Source: Tistrella mobilis KA081020-065
GTDB lineage: Bacteria; Pseudomonadota; Alphaproteobacteria; Tistrellales; Tistrellaceae
Length of the DNA: 64,000 nucleotides
Direction: 5' to 3'
Assembly: GCF_000264455.2 (NCBI RefSeq)
Contig: NC_017957.2
Coordinates: 1-64,000 of the forward strand
Shown here: positions 42,989 to 52,174 of the stretch, one piece after another
Layout of the letters: the number at the start of each line of letters is the position of its first letter
How positions within the stretch are numbered: position 1 is the first letter of the stretch
Program-made: the position numbers and the translations under genes
The notes under the pieces: model-generated
What the model was told of the DNA's origin: nothing
The model's input: the letters and a program-made list of their open reading frames with translations, nothing else
Database searches by the model: none

Positions 42989-44128
42989 ATGTCCATCACC
43001 GTCAGCCACGTCCCCCCGGCGAAAGACTGTGCGCGTTCACCCCGCACCGGCGACCCCGTCCCGGGGGATCTGCATCTGGGCGACCCGGTCTCGCTGGGTG
43101 CCGCCCTGATCACCGGCCGCAAGGTGGCGCCCGACGCGACCCTGCTGCTGATCCAGGACCATCGCGAAGCGATGGCCATGTTCGACGCCCATGACGAACA
43201 GACCGATCCGGTGGAGCGCGCCGCCATCATCCGCCGACTGCTCCGGGCGCTGCGGCGGCATATGGAGATCGAGGAGCAGATCTTCTATCCCGAGGCCGCC
43301 CGCGCCACCGGCCGCGACGACCTGACCGGCCATGGCCGCCATGAACACGACGAGGCGCGCGGCATCATGGCCCGGATCGACACCGTGCTCGCCCGCGGCG
43401 AGGCGGCGGATCAGGCGATGGGAGAGCTGCGCCGGGCCATCGACCACCATGTGAAGGACGAGGAGGAGGAGCTGTTCCCCATCGTCCGCAACAGCGGGCT
43501 GGACCTCTACGCGCTGGGCCGCAGGCTTGCGGCCCGCAAGGTGGCCCTGCTCTACCGCACGACCGATGGCCGGGTGCCGGGCATCGCTTACGAAGACCTG
43601 GAGAGGCGCATGACCGACCGGATGAACGAGGCCCGCAGGCTGCTGGTGATCGGTCTGCGCGACATGCATGCCGCCACCCGGCTGGGCGACGAGATGCTGA
43701 AGGTGCAGCTGCCGCGGCTGAACACCCTGCCGCAGATGACGGCCCGGCTGGAGGCCCACCGCAAGGACAAGGCCGCCCAGCAGAGCCGCATCGAACACAT
43801 CCTGGATGCGCTGGGCGAAGACCGGCCGGCGCTGAAGGACATGATGATGGCCGCAACCGGCGACCTCGCCACCCGGCTGAACGCAGCGAGGGGCGACGAG
43901 GTGGTGCGCAACGGCGTCACCATGTTCGGCATGGCCCATTACGAGGTGGCCTGGTACGAAAGCCTGGTCGTGCTGGCAGCCGAAGCCGGCGAGACCGAGG
44001 CCGCCCGCCTGCTGGCCGAATGCCTGGCCGAGGAACGCGCCATGGCCGCCTGGGTGGGGGAAAACCTCCGCGGCCTGCTGCTCTCGCATCTGGATGCGCT
44101 TGTATCGGGCGTGAAGGATGCGGGCTGA
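42989..44128 (+). CDS. Hemerythrin-domain protein fused to a DUF892/YciF-like helical domain
   Basis: A 379-residue protein. The N-terminal hemerythrin HHE domain (about 50-160) has HREAMAMFDA, RRHMEIEEQIFYPEA, HGRHEHDEARGIM and HHVKDEEEELFPIV, the typical His/Glu di-iron set. The C-terminal half (about 215-370) is a ferritin-like bundle (LLVIGLRDMHAATRLGDEML, RIEHILDAL, VAWYESLVVLAAEAGETEAA) resembling DUF892/YciF stress proteins. A single chain joining both di-iron-type folds is uncommon. A role in oxygen, NO or peroxide response is inferred. Confidence 0.75.
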   Translation: MSITVSHVPPAKDCARSPRTGDPVPGDLHLGDPVSLGAALITGRKVAPDATLLLIQDHREAMAMFDAHDEQTDPVERAAIIRRLLRALRRHMEIEEQIFYPEAARATGRDDLTGHGRHEHDEARGIMARIDTVLARGEAADQAMGELRRAIDHHVKDEEEELFPIVRNSGLDLYALGRRLAARKVALLYRTTDGRVPGIAYEDLERRMTDRMNEARRLLVIGLRDMHAATRLGDEMLKVQLPRLNTLPQMTARLEAHRKDKAAQQSRIEHILDALGEDRPALKDMMMAATGDLATRLNAARGDEVVRNGVTMFGMAHYEVAWYESLVVLAAEAGETEAARLLAECLAEERAMAAWVGENLRGLLLSHLDALVSGVKDAG

Positions 44129-44142
44129 GAGATCGGCCGCCC

Positions 44143-45084
44143 TCAGTGCGAATGCCCGGCCTGGCCGGGCGGGGCCGGATGCAGTTCAAAGGCCACACAG
44201 ATCCGCCGCTGATCACAGCCGAGCGGTACGGTCTCATGCGTGAAATGGCTGGGCATCAGCACCACGAGGCCGGGTTCAGGACGGATCCAGCGCTCCTCCC
44301 AACCTCCAGCCCCGCAACCGGCGGCCGGAAAGCCGCGCCCGGCAGCCGGGCCGACGCGCAGCCAGCCGGGCCGGCCCGCTACATCCGCCACCACCGGCGG
44401 CACCTCGGCGTAATAGACCCCGTTCACCCAGCTGGTGGCATGCAGATGGGGAAGATGGCGGGTTTCCGCCCCCGACACCACGCTCCAGGCCTTGAGGACA
44501 AGCCCGGCCGGCCGGGCGCGCAGGAACGGATTGGCCGGGTCCGCCGGCAGGCGGTCGACATAGTCGCAAGCCACCCGCCACAGCCGGTCGAGCAGACGGC
44601 GCAGCACCGGGCTGTCCGACCGTTCCAGATGGTTGCGGCGCGATCCCATGCGGATGGAGCGGTCGCCGGGCCGGTCATAATGCTCCAGCCCGCTCGCCAA
44701 CTCGGCCACCAGCGGCGCCAGATCGGGATCATCCGGCCCGTGCAGACGGGTGATCGACAGGAACCGCTCGGGGCTGGTCAGCTCCCGGGCGGCCGGGATA
44801 TCGCCCGCCCAGATCGCCGTGGCGGCCAGCAGGTCGAAGCTGCGCGGATTGGCGAAGCCGGCATCGACCAGCGCCCGGACCAGGGGGTAAAGCCGCTCTC
44901 GCGGGCGGGCCCAGATCAACAGGTCGACAAAGGCGCCGAAGGTTTCGAGATTGGGGTCGATCGCCTGGATGTGGCCGCAGAGCGCCGCAGCCGCATCGGC
45001 CCGGCCCTGCACAAGCAGGAAGGCCGCCTGACGGGCCATGGAGGCCAGATCCGGCGCGGCGGTGACGTCCGGGGCGTCGTTCAC
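44143..45084 (-). CDS. TPR-like/2OG-Fe(II) oxygenase of the RiPP operon
   Basis: A 313-residue protein. The N-terminal half is TPR-like (VQGRADAAAALCGHIQA, LLIWARPRERLYPLV). The C-terminal jelly roll has H213-x-H215 in LPHLHATSWVNGVYY, distal H273 in LMPSHFTHETVP and Arg in RRICVAFEL. It is the last gene of the operon, overlapping the PqqD-like gene by 4 bp. It would hydroxylate or otherwise oxidise the peptide made by the operon. The 11116-12300 protein shares the same architecture and motifs, linking this operon to the precursor locus at 7-12 kb. Confidence 0.75.
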   Translation of the reverse strand: MNDAPDVTAAPDLASMARQAAFLLVQGRADAAAALCGHIQAIDPNLETFGAFVDLLIWARPRERLYPLVRALVDAGFANPRSFDLLAATAIWAGDIPAARELTSPERFLSITRLHGPDDPDLAPLVAELASGLEHYDRPGDRSIRMGSRRNHLERSDSPVLRRLLDRLWRVACDYVDRLPADPANPFLRARPAGLVLKAWSVVSGAETRHLPHLHATSWVNGVYYAEVPPVVADVAGRPGWLRVGPAAGRGFPAAGCGAGGWEERWIRPEPGLVVLMPSHFTHETVPLGCDQRRICVAFELHPAPPGQAGHSH

Positions 45085-45365
45085 GTTGCCTCCTTTCGCA
45101 CCAGCCCGTGGGTCAGCATGTCTGCGAGCAGCGCCGCGACATCGCGCCGGATGATGTCGAGCGGCGCGTCATAACGGGCATGCAGCTCGCCACACAGATC
45201 CTCGAACCGCGTCGGGGTCTCCAGCCGCGCCCAGATGGCGGCGCCGATGCTGTCCAGGTTGAAATAGGCGCTGCTCGCCAGATCCATCATCACCACATCG
45301 CCATCGATCTCGGTGGTGAGCGGGTCGGGAGAACGGGTGAAGACGGTCTCAGGGGGGAAGATCAT
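45081..45365 (-). CDS. PqqD-like RiPP recognition element (lasso B1-type)
   Basis: A 94-residue PqqD-family protein. It has DVVMMDLASSAYFNLDSIGAAIW (given here as DVVMMDLASSAYFNL and GAAIWARLE), a segment PTRFEDLCGELHARYD and the C-terminal helix VAALLADMLTHGLV. These are the strands and helices of RiPP recognition elements that bind leader peptides. No pqqA, pqqC or pqqE is nearby, so PQQ synthesis is unlikely. The gene sits between the sulfotransferase-like and 2OG genes with ATGA overlaps on both sides. It would present the precursor to the cyclase. Confidence 0.85.
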   Translation of the reverse strand: MIFPPETVFTRSPDPLTTEIDGDVVMMDLASSAYFNLDSIGAAIWARLETPTRFEDLCGELHARYDAPLDIIRRDVAALLADMLTHGLVRKEAT

Positions 45366-46396
45366 GACGCGGACTGCCTTGCTGCCTGATCGAGGTTGAG
45401 CATTCCGGAACCGCCATGGGCGACGGCCGCCAGCCGCTGCCAGGGCGCGCGCAGGAAACGGTCGCAGAGGTCGTGCATCTCCGGGGTGGCGGCCGCCTGC
45501 TTCTGCGCCCGGTCGTCGCTGAAGGGCCGGCGGCCCCGGCGGCTCCAGGCCTGAAGCCGGGTCGCATCGGCCATCGCCGCCGCCTCGACCGGTGTCGGCG
45601 TGATGCCCAGGCGCGGCAGCAGGCGGGTGATCACCGCATCCGGCAGTTCCGCATAATCCAGGATCAGCCAGCCCGCCGGATCCGCCTCCACCGTCGCCGC
45701 CATGGCGGTGAAGGCGCGGCCCAGGCAGCGGACGATGAATTCGGCATCGCTCAACTCCCGCTGCCGGGCGAGCGCCACCCCCGACAGCAGCGGCGACCAC
45801 ACCGCATCACGCAGCTTCAGCCAGCCCGGTGGCCCGGTCAGGTTCGACACCAGGATTTCCAGCGGATCGCGAATGATCAGCACCCGGTGCATATCCGGAT
45901 GGAGCTGCGCGAACAGATCCTGATCCCGCCAGCTGCGCAGCGACTGCTTCACGACCAGATGCCGTGCCCCGGGCCTGACCCGCTGGCCCAGCGACCGCAG
46001 CGCCGCATCCAGCGCCGCCAGCCGGTCGGCGATGGGCACCAGCGCCCAGAAGGCGCCGCAGATATCGACCACGGCCCCCGGCTCGTCCATCACCTGCAGG
46101 GCATCGATGCAGGACAGCATGCGGGCGGTGAGCGTGGAGCCGCAGCGGGTCAGATGCCAGATCGCAAGCAGCGGCGGCAACACCGGCGCCGTCGGCGCAT
46201 GGTCACGGATCAGCGCAGAGTGCAGCCCCGCCGCGGCCGGATGATCGGCGGGCGGGCGGCCATGCAGACCGAACAACACCTCCTCGACCGGGGCATCGGC
46301 CGCCATCGGCCGCAGCAGGAAGCTGCCACCGCCGGCCGAGGGCACGGCGCGGACGGGCATGCAGATCGGGCCGGTTCCGGCGAGACCTTCAGCCAT
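45362..46396 (-). CDS. Sulfotransferase-like protein of the RiPP operon
   Basis: A 344-residue protein with a sulfotransferase P-loop-like 5'-phosphosulfate motif, HLTRCGSTLTARML (about residue 126), and a 3'-phosphate-binding segment, LIIRDPLEILVSNL. A later WLILDYAELPD fits the family fold. It overlaps the cyclase gene by 8 bp and the PqqD-like gene by 4 bp, so all are translationally coupled. Expected role: sulfate transfer to the peptide (Ser/Thr/Tyr) or another P-loop reaction. It lacks the Cys-His-Asp set of a lasso leader peptidase, so it does not replace the missing protease. Confidence 0.72.
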   Translation of the reverse strand: MAEGLAGTGPICMPVRAVPSAGGGSFLLRPMAADAPVEEVLFGLHGRPPADHPAAAGLHSALIRDHAPTAPVLPPLLAIWHLTRCGSTLTARMLSCIDALQVMDEPGAVVDICGAFWALVPIADRLAALDAALRSLGQRVRPGARHLVVKQSLRSWRDQDLFAQLHPDMHRVLIIRDPLEILVSNLTGPPGWLKLRDAVWSPLLSGVALARQRELSDAEFIVRCLGRAFTAMAATVEADPAGWLILDYAELPDAVITRLLPRLGITPTPVEAAAMADATRLQAWSRRGRRPFSDDRAQKQAAATPEMHDLCDRFLRAPWQRLAAVAHGGSGMLNLDQAARQSAS

Positions 46397-48329
46397 TGCG
46401 GCCTTCCTGCATCAGGATGAACTGCCCCACCCGCAGCGCCTCGCCCAGCCCCTTGCGCAGACGGTGAGAGGTGGGGAAGCGCCCGGCCTCTTCGGCGGTG
46501 GCCGGCCAGGCATCCAGGATCGCGCGCATATGCTGCGTATCCAGAATGGAGCAGGCCAGGGGTGATTGTTCGATCCGGTCGATCTCTGCCGCCATCCAGT
46601 CGCGCCGCCGCCCCATCCAGCCGAACCAGTCGGCATGCTGCAGGCCGATCCGACGCTCATCCAGAATCGGCTGCGGCACGCGGTCTGCCAGGGTGCGGCG
46701 GGCCAGCAGGCGCGGCACCCCGTTGCGGCGAAACTGGTCGCGCGGCAGCGACAGGCAGAACTCCACCAGGCCCAGATCGCAATACGGATCGCGCCAGGAC
46801 CAGGCCATGCCCTGAAAGAGGTGGGCGTATTGGGCGTTGTTCTGGCGGAAATGTTCCAGCAGCCGGATATGGTTGTCGAGATCGGGCGAGCCCGTGCGCA
46901 CGGTCGGCTGATCGTGTTCCGCCAGCCGCAACCGTTCCGCGACTTCTGGCCGGATGCTGCTCCATTCCTGCCACCAATAGTCCCGGCCGCCGCGCAACCG
47001 CCGCGTCAGGCGGCGAATGCCGGGGCCGGCCAGGGGCGCCACCGCCTGACCCCAAAGCGCCCGGGGGCCCCAGAACAGCCGTGGCCGGCCCCGCAATTCC
47101 GGGCGATAGGGAACGAGGTTGCGCCAGGCCGCCAGCGCCCGCCCGCGCCGCAACTGATCGGCCGCCACCCGGCCGCCGGTATAGCTGAGCGTGACATTGC
47201 CCGCATCGCCGCTCAGGACCACGCCGATGTCCTGTTCCCGCACAGTGCGCTCCAAGGGCAACAGCATCCAGGATATCTGATAGGGTCTCTTCACCGGCCA
47301 GTCGCGGCTCTGCAGCGGCCCGCCGGCATATTCCATCGAAAGGTCGGGTTGCCAGGCATCGACCAGATGCGGCGTCAACCCGGGATAGCGGGCCAGGAAA
47401 GGCTGCAGACGCTCCCACTCGTCGGCGAAATGACCGGCATCCGGGGGCAGCTGGGGAACATCGGGATCGGCGCGGATGGTGAGGGTATGGACGGGCGCGT
47501 CATGGCTGCGGGAGGCCGTCGCGGCGACGCCGGGGGAATCCAGCCCTGCCGACAGCAGGCACAGGATGGGTTTGCCGGCAGGGCAGCGCGCGGCGACCGC
47601 CCGGTCCAGATGTTCGCGCGCGGCCTCCACATACTCGGCATCCCGGCGCAGACGCAGTGTGCGCCGCGGCACCGGTGACCAGAAGGGGGCCGTCTGCGTG
47701 GATCCGTCCTGCCATTCCAGATACCAGCCCGGTTGCAGGCGCCGGATGTGGCGCCAGGGGGTGCGGTCGCCGATCCGGCTTTCCATCTTGACCAGCCGGT
47801 AGGCAAGCACCTCGGGGTCCGGTTCCGGATCAACCTCCGGGACGGCCAGCAACCAGCTGGGTCGGCTGGCCGCAACGATGCCGTCGGGCGTGGCGGCATG
47901 GCACAGGCTGTCCCGCCCCATCGGGCAGGCGGCGAGCAGCAGCGAGCGATCGGCGGGCGACCAGCGCACCAGGGTGTAGTCGCCATCCAGCCGGGCGAGC
48001 CCGTCGACGCCCCACCGGTCGAGAAGGGCATCGACCAGCCGCACCGGCGTCAGCGGCGTCGTCCGGTCCAGCCCCAGCTCTCGGGCCAGACCGGCGAGAT
48101 TGTAGATCTCGCCGTTGACCAGCGTCACCGCGCCTGACGGACCCGCCCCGATTGATCGGGGCGCGGGGCGCCGTAGCCGGCCGGTCGGGTTGTCGCGGCC
48201 CAGCCCGACGACGACACCGCCGTCACCCTGGTGAATCCGGTCGATGCGGAAGTCCGACGGGCAGCGGCGGGCCAGATCACGCACCGCGCCACCGGTGCCG
48301 GCCAGAAACCCGGCGCTGCTCTGAACCAT
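46389..48329 (-). CDS. Asparagine-synthetase-like lasso peptide cyclase
   Basis: A 646-residue two-domain protein. The N-terminal glutaminase-like fold (VTLVNGEIYNLAGLARELG, LARLDGDYTLVRW) begins with MVQSS and lacks the catalytic Cys2 of true amidotransferases. The C-terminal domain has the ATP-PPi loop LSAGLDSPGVAA, LSGDAGNVTLSY and RDPYCDLGLVEFCLSLP. This is the McjC-type lasso cyclase layout rather than AsnB. It would activate an Asp side chain and close the macrolactam. It starts 12 bp after a precursor gene and heads a coupled operon. Ala in place of Gly in the SGGLDS loop is a mild deviation. Confidence 0.82.
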   Translation of the reverse strand: MVQSSAGFLAGTGGAVRDLARRCPSDFRIDRIHQGDGGVVVGLGRDNPTGRLRRPAPRSIGAGPSGAVTLVNGEIYNLAGLARELGLDRTTPLTPVRLVDALLDRWGVDGLARLDGDYTLVRWSPADRSLLLAACPMGRDSLCHAATPDGIVAASRPSWLLAVPEVDPEPDPEVLAYRLVKMESRIGDRTPWRHIRRLQPGWYLEWQDGSTQTAPFWSPVPRRTLRLRRDAEYVEAAREHLDRAVAARCPAGKPILCLLSAGLDSPGVAATASRSHDAPVHTLTIRADPDVPQLPPDAGHFADEWERLQPFLARYPGLTPHLVDAWQPDLSMEYAGGPLQSRDWPVKRPYQISWMLLPLERTVREQDIGVVLSGDAGNVTLSYTGGRVAADQLRRGRALAAWRNLVPYRPELRGRPRLFWGPRALWGQAVAPLAGPGIRRLTRRLRGGRDYWWQEWSSIRPEVAERLRLAEHDQPTVRTGSPDLDNHIRLLEHFRQNNAQYAHLFQGMAWSWRDPYCDLGLVEFCLSLPRDQFRRNGVPRLLARRTLADRVPQPILDERRIGLQHADWFGWMGRRRDWMAAEIDRIEQSPLACSILDTQHMRAILDAWPATAEEAGRFPTSHRLRKGLGEALRVGQFILMQEGRNG

Positions 48330-48341
48330 CCTGGCGGCGGG

Positions 48342-48506
48342 TCAGGAATGGGTGGAAATAAAGCCGTCGTCCGAAACATTGCTGATCCCCTGGGTCAGGG
48401 GCGTGGCATTGTAAACGCCCAGAACCGGCGCAGCCCAGGGCAGCAGGTCCGTATTCCGGGGCAGGGCAGGATGCGCCGGAGAGGCGGTCATTTCAGGCTT
48501 GTTCAT
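48342..48506 (-). CDS. Lasso-type RiPP precursor peptide 3
   Basis: A 54-residue peptide. The leader contains W24-x-x-P27-V-L29, the YxxPxL-equivalent recognition motif, and Thr38. With Thr38 at -2 the core is GISNVSDDGFISTHS, with Gly1 and Asp7 or Asp8 as ring partners. An alternative Thr35 would place Asp at position 10 and is less likely. It lies 12 bp upstream of the cyclase gene in the same direction, the standard lasso arrangement. The W/PVL/DG positions are nearly the same as in the peptides at 7712 and 8243. Start ATG 48506. Confidence 0.72.
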   Translation of the reverse strand: MNKPEMTASPAHPALPRNTDLLPWAAPVLGVYNATPLTQGISNVSDDGFISTHS

Positions 48507-48741
48507 ATCCACACCAGCACATAACGGGTTCAAGTGGCGTACGGGGTTCCGGTACACGGGTGACCTCGCGGTCAGGGCACTTTGCAGGAAAACGTCGTCA
48601 TTTTCAAACAGACTTTCTGACCGAACTCTTCGGACGCAGCTCCAGGCGTCGCTTTGGGAAAGTCATTCCAACGCTGTTTATTTCCACGCGAAAGATATTT
48701 GCGTCGCCGGCGTGAAACCGGCGCCGACGGCCCGAAGGCGG

Positions 48742-49221
48742 TCACCCCGCCCGCGGCAGCGGCAGGGTGCCCGGGGTCTTGATCTCGCGCAGCACCAGGC
48801 TGGAATGCATCTCGCGGATGCCGGGGAGGCGGCGGACCACGGTCATGGCGAAGCTGCCGAAGGCATCCAGATCGGCGGCGACGACCTGGAGCAGGAAATC
48901 GGCCTCGCCGGTGATCGCCCAGCAGGCCGTCACTTCGTCCAGGCGCATCACCTCGGCCTCGAACAGCCGGGCCTCGGCTTCGGAATGCACGCCGATGCGG
49001 GCGCGGACGAAGGCCTGCACGCCGAGGCCCAGCCTGCGGCGGTCGAGCTGCACGCCATAGCCGCGGATCACGCCCAACTCCTCCAGCCGCCGCACCCGGC
49101 GCCAGCAGGGCGAGGGCGAGAGGCCGACCGCCTGGGCCAGATCCTGATTGCTCATCCGGCCATCGCCCTGAAGCGTGCGCATGATCCGGATGTCGGCGGC
49201 ATCGAAGCTGATCTCCGGCAT
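48742..49221 (-). CDS. Lrp/AsnC-family transcriptional regulator
   Basis: A 159-residue regulator. The helix-turn-helix ADIRIMRTLQGDGRMSNQDL with SPSPCWRRVRRLEELG is followed by a RAM domain (CWAITGEADFLLQVVAADLD). I chose ATG 49221 (MPEISF). It is transcribed divergently from an acetoacetate-decarboxylase-family gene and may regulate it. It also lies upstream of the RiPP operon on the same strand but is separated by 235 bp. Confidence 0.86.
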   Translation of the reverse strand: MPEISFDAADIRIMRTLQGDGRMSNQDLAQAVGLSPSPCWRRVRRLEELGVIRGYGVQLDRRRLGLGVQAFVRARIGVHSEAEARLFEAEVMRLDEVTACWAITGEADFLLQVVAADLDAFGSFAMTVVRRLPGIREMHSSLVLREIKTPGTLPLPRAG

Positions 49222-49372
49222 GATCCATCCCCGGATTAAGAGAAAGCCGGCAGGATCTTGCGGGATCTGTGACGTTGTCGGCAAGCTTTGCACGCGCTTT
49301 TCGGGCGAAACGCGCTACACTGCGCGTGTCCGGTGCACAGGGCCGGGCCTTATCACCCGAAGGTTATCATCC

Positions 49373-50158
49373 ATGCTGCACGGTTTCACACCCCCCTATA
49401 CCCCGGAGGGCCGTTCCTCTCTGGTGCCGCCGCCGCCCTGGCATTATGCCGGCACGGTGCTGTCCATGGCCTGCCCGACCGATCCGGCGGCCGCCGCGCG
49501 CTTCCTGCCCCAGGGGTTCGGCCGCGCGACCGGGCGGATCATCGCCCATGTCTGCGAATGGCAGGCGACCACCGACGGCTGGGAACTGCTCGACCCGGTC
49601 AATGCCCAGTACCGGGAATTCATCCTGCTGGTCGAGGCCGAGCGCGAGGGTGCGCTGGTCAATTTCTGCCCGATGATCTGGGTCGATCAGGACATCTCGC
49701 TGATCCGCGGCTGGCTGCAGGGCTGGCCCAAGAAACTCGGCCAGGTGTGGATGACCCGCTCCTACGGGCTGGACCATCCGGCGGCCGCTCCGCTCCGCGC
49801 CGGCACCCGGCTGGGGGCGAGCCTGGCGGTCAAGGACCGGCGGCTGGCCGAAGCGGCGGTGACGCTGGATGGCGGTGAAGGCCAGGCGCTGGGCTTCCTG
49901 GCCGGGCCGACCTATGGGCTGGTGGGGGCGCCGTCGATCATCGGCGAACCGACGCCCGGCGCGCTCCGCCTGGTGCTGCCGGGCATCACCGGGCGGATGG
50001 CCGGGCCGATGGTCGGCGGCACGGCGGAGCTGCGCTTCTTCGACGCGCCGCGCGACGAATTGGCCGCCCTCCGCCCCACCGGGCCTGCGGTGGCGGCGAT
50101 CGGCAATGTCGCGATCACCGTGACGGGTGCGACCGATATGGGCGTGGTGGCGGGGTAA
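49373..50158 (+). CDS. Acetoacetate decarboxylase-family protein
   Basis: A 261-residue protein with the family's catalytic Lys segment QGWPKKLGQVWMTR, where the first Lys is the Schiff-base former. The surrounding fold includes REFILLVEAEREGALVNF and GGTAELRFFDAPRDELAAL. True acetoacetate decarboxylases and related cyclases or dehydratases share this core, so the substrate is open. I chose ATG 49373; 66 upstream in-frame codons lack homology. It is divergent from the Lrp-type regulator. Confidence 0.8.
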   Translation: MLHGFTPPYTPEGRSSLVPPPPWHYAGTVLSMACPTDPAAAARFLPQGFGRATGRIIAHVCEWQATTDGWELLDPVNAQYREFILLVEAEREGALVNFCPMIWVDQDISLIRGWLQGWPKKLGQVWMTRSYGLDHPAAAPLRAGTRLGASLAVKDRRLAEAAVTLDGGEGQALGFLAGPTYGLVGAPSIIGEPTPGALRLVLPGITGRMAGPMVGGTAELRFFDAPRDELAALRPTGPAVAAIGNVAITVTGATDMGVVAG

Positions 50159-50178
50159 GCCCCACCACCGGCCGGCCC

Positions 50179-51309
50179 TCAGGCAGCCGCGCCGGATGCC
50201 TTCAGCGCGGCGATCTCGTCGGCGGAGAAGCCCCAATCGGCCAGGCCCTGATCGGTATGGGTGCCGGGGGCCGGCGGCGGGGTCGGCCGGTCGGGTGCCG
50301 TGCGGCTGAAGCGCGGCGCCGGGCCCGGCTGAACCACGCCGTCCACCTCGATGAAGGTGCCGCGTTCGCGATTATGCGGGTGCTCCGGCGCCTCGAACAT
50401 CGACAGCACCGGGGCGAAGCAGACATCGCTGCCTTCCATCAGGCTGCACCACTCGTCGCGGGTCTTGGTCTTGAACACCTCGACCAGCCGGGCCTTCATC
50501 CGCGGCCATTCCGCCTTGTCGTTCTGGGCCGCGAATTCGGCCGGGTCGAGCCCGGCCAGGCGGATCAGCTCGGCATAGAATTGCGGCTCGATCGAGCCGA
50601 TCGAGACGTGTTTGCCGTCGGCCGTCTCGTAAGTGTCGTAGAAATGGGCGCCGCCATCGACCAGATTGGAGTAGCGGCGATCATCCCAGCTGCCGGCGGC
50701 GGCCATGCCGTACATCATGGTCATCAGGCTGGCGGCACCGTCGATCATGGTGGCGTCGACCACCTGGCCCTTGCCGCTGCGCCCGGCCTCGATCAGCGCC
50801 GCCATCAGCCCGAAGGCCAGATAGAGCGCGCCGCCGCCGAAATCGCCGACCAGGTTGAGCGGCGGCACCGGCTTGTCCGCCCCGCCGATCGCATGCAGCG
50901 CCCCCGACATGGCGATGTAGTTGATGTCGTGGCCGGCCACCTTCGCCAGCGGCCCGGTCTGGCCGAAACCGGTCATGCGGCCATAGACGAGCTTCGGGTT
51001 GCGCGCCAGGCAGATATCGGGGCCGAGGCCGAGCCGTTCCATCACGCCGGGGCGGAAGCCCTCGGTCAGAATATCGGCGCTCTCCACCAGTTTCAGCACG
51101 GCGGCGACACCTTCCGGCTTCTTCAGGTCCAGCACCACCGAGCGCTTGCCGCGGTTGGAGAGATCGAATTTCGGATCGAACAGCCCGCTGCCGGTCGCCC
51201 GCTCGATCCGCAGCACATCGGCGCCCAGATCGGCCAGCAGCATGGCGCAGAACGGCCCCGGGCCGAGGCCCGCGATCTCGATGACCCTGATCCCCTGAAG
51301 CGGACCCAT
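50179..51309 (-). CDS. CoA-transferase family III, alpha-methylacyl-CoA racemase type
   Basis: A 376-residue CaiB/BaiF-fold enzyme. It shows [30 protein letters not shown], and the racemase-type catalytic region [13 protein letters not shown] (His) and [14 protein letters not shown] (Asp). These favour alpha-methylacyl-CoA racemase over formyl-CoA transferase. It interconverts (R)- and (S)-2-methylacyl-CoA for beta-oxidation. I chose ATG 51309 (MGPLQG); the in-frame start 237 bp upstream adds a non-homologous stretch. Confidence 0.85.
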   Translation of the reverse strand: MGPLQGIRVIEIAGLGPGPFCAMLLADLGADVLRIERATGSGLFDPKFDLSNRGKRSVVLDLKKPEGVAAVLKLVESADILTEGFRPGVMERLGLGPDICLARNPKLVYGRMTGFGQTGPLAKVAGHDINYIAMSGALHAIGGADKPVPPLNLVGDFGGGALYLAFGLMAALIEAGRSGKGQVVDATMIDGAASLMTMMYGMAAAGSWDDRRYSNLVDGGAHFYDTYETADGKHVSIGSIEPQFYAELIRLAGLDPAEFAAQNDKAEWPRMKARLVEVFKTKTRDEWCSLMEGSDVCFAPVLSMFEAPEHPHNRERGTFIEVDGVVQPGPAPRFSRTAPDRPTPPPAPGTHTDQGLADWGFSADEIAALKASGAAA

Positions 51310-51529
51310 TCCCAGCCTCCCTGTCGGTTGCGGCGCGTCGCGGCGGTATGCCCGGTCTTGCGGCCGTATGATTGAAGTGAACGGCCCGGCTCCGCAACCG
51401 TTTTCATCGACCCATGGGTTTCTTCCCGTCCCGCGGGTCAATTCTGCCGGCGGCGACAGTGCGGGACATTCCGGCCGGAACGGATCGGGCAGGCGGGGAT
51501 TGAGGGGCGAAACCGAAGGAGGGTCAGCG

Positions 51530-52174
51530 GTGACGGCCGAAACCACAGGTCAGAAGACACAAGCTTCGGGGTCGCAAGCCTCGGGCTCGGGCGAGCCCGG
51601 CAATCTCGACGACCTGCTCGACCGGCTGGGAGAGGCCGGCCGGAACGACCAGGACGGCAAGGTGTCGGTCGACGACATCTGGCACACCATCGGCCAGCGA
51701 TCTTTCGGGCCGCTGCTGCTGGTGGCGGGGCTGGTGGTGATGACGCCGCTGGGCGGCATTCCGTCGGTGCCCACCATCTTCGGGGTGATCGTGATCCTGA
51801 TCGCAGGCCAGCTGCTGCTGGGACGCGAAAGCTTCTGGCTGCCGGGCTTTCTGCGCCGGCTGCGCACCGATCAGGGCAAGCTGGACAAATCCATCCGGGT
51901 GTCGCGGCCGGTCGCGCGCTTCGTCGACCGGCTGATCAAGCCGCGGCTGACCTGGCTGACCCGCAGCCCCTGGAACCGGGTGATCGCGGGTGTCTCGGTC
52001 GCGCTGGCCGCGATCATGCCGCCGCTGGAACTGGTGCCGATGGGGGCCGCCGTGCCGGCGGCAGCGATCACCGCTTTCGGCCTGGCCCTGGTCGCCCATG
52101 ACGGGGTGCTGGCGCTGATCGCCTTCGCAATCAGCCTTGGCGGCTTCGTCCTGGTGGGGACCCAGCTTCTGTGA
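51530..52174 (+). CDS. ExoD-family membrane protein (exopolysaccharide synthesis)
   Basis: A 214-residue protein with a hydrophilic Ser/Gly-rich N-terminus, then ExoD-like segments: [49 protein letters not shown], then [21 protein letters not shown] and later helices. GTG 51530 has a GGAGG site. Its 3' end overlaps the convergent GGDEF/EAL gene by 44 bp. ExoD is needed for exopolysaccharide and nodule invasion in rhizobia; the mechanism is unknown. Confidence 0.82.
   Translation: MTAETTGQKTQASGSQASGSGEPGNLDDLLDRLGEAGRNDQDGKVSVDDIWHTIGQRSFGPLLLVAGLVVMTPLGGIPSVPTIFGVIVILIAGQLLLGRESFWLPGFLRRLRTDQGKLDKSIRVSRPVARFVDRLIKPRLTWLTRSPWNRVIAGVSVALAAIMPPLELVPMGAAVPAAAITAFGLALVAHDGVLALIAFAISLGGFVLVGTQLL

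Noticed and set aside
44154-44170. GCCCGGCC-T-GGCCGGGC as a terminator of the RiPP operon
   Set aside because: It lies within the coding end of the 2OG oxygenase gene, has a one-base loop and no T-tract; such palindromes arise easily in GC-rich codons.
45081-45365. PQQ biosynthesis gene pqqD
   Set aside because: No pqqA, pqqB, pqqC or pqqE lies nearby; the partners are a lasso-type cyclase and precursor, so an RRE role fits better.
46389-48329. Housekeeping asparagine synthetase AsnB
   Set aside because: The N-terminal Cys2 is absent, the ATP loop is SAGLDS, and the gene sits in a RiPP operon directly behind a precursor gene.
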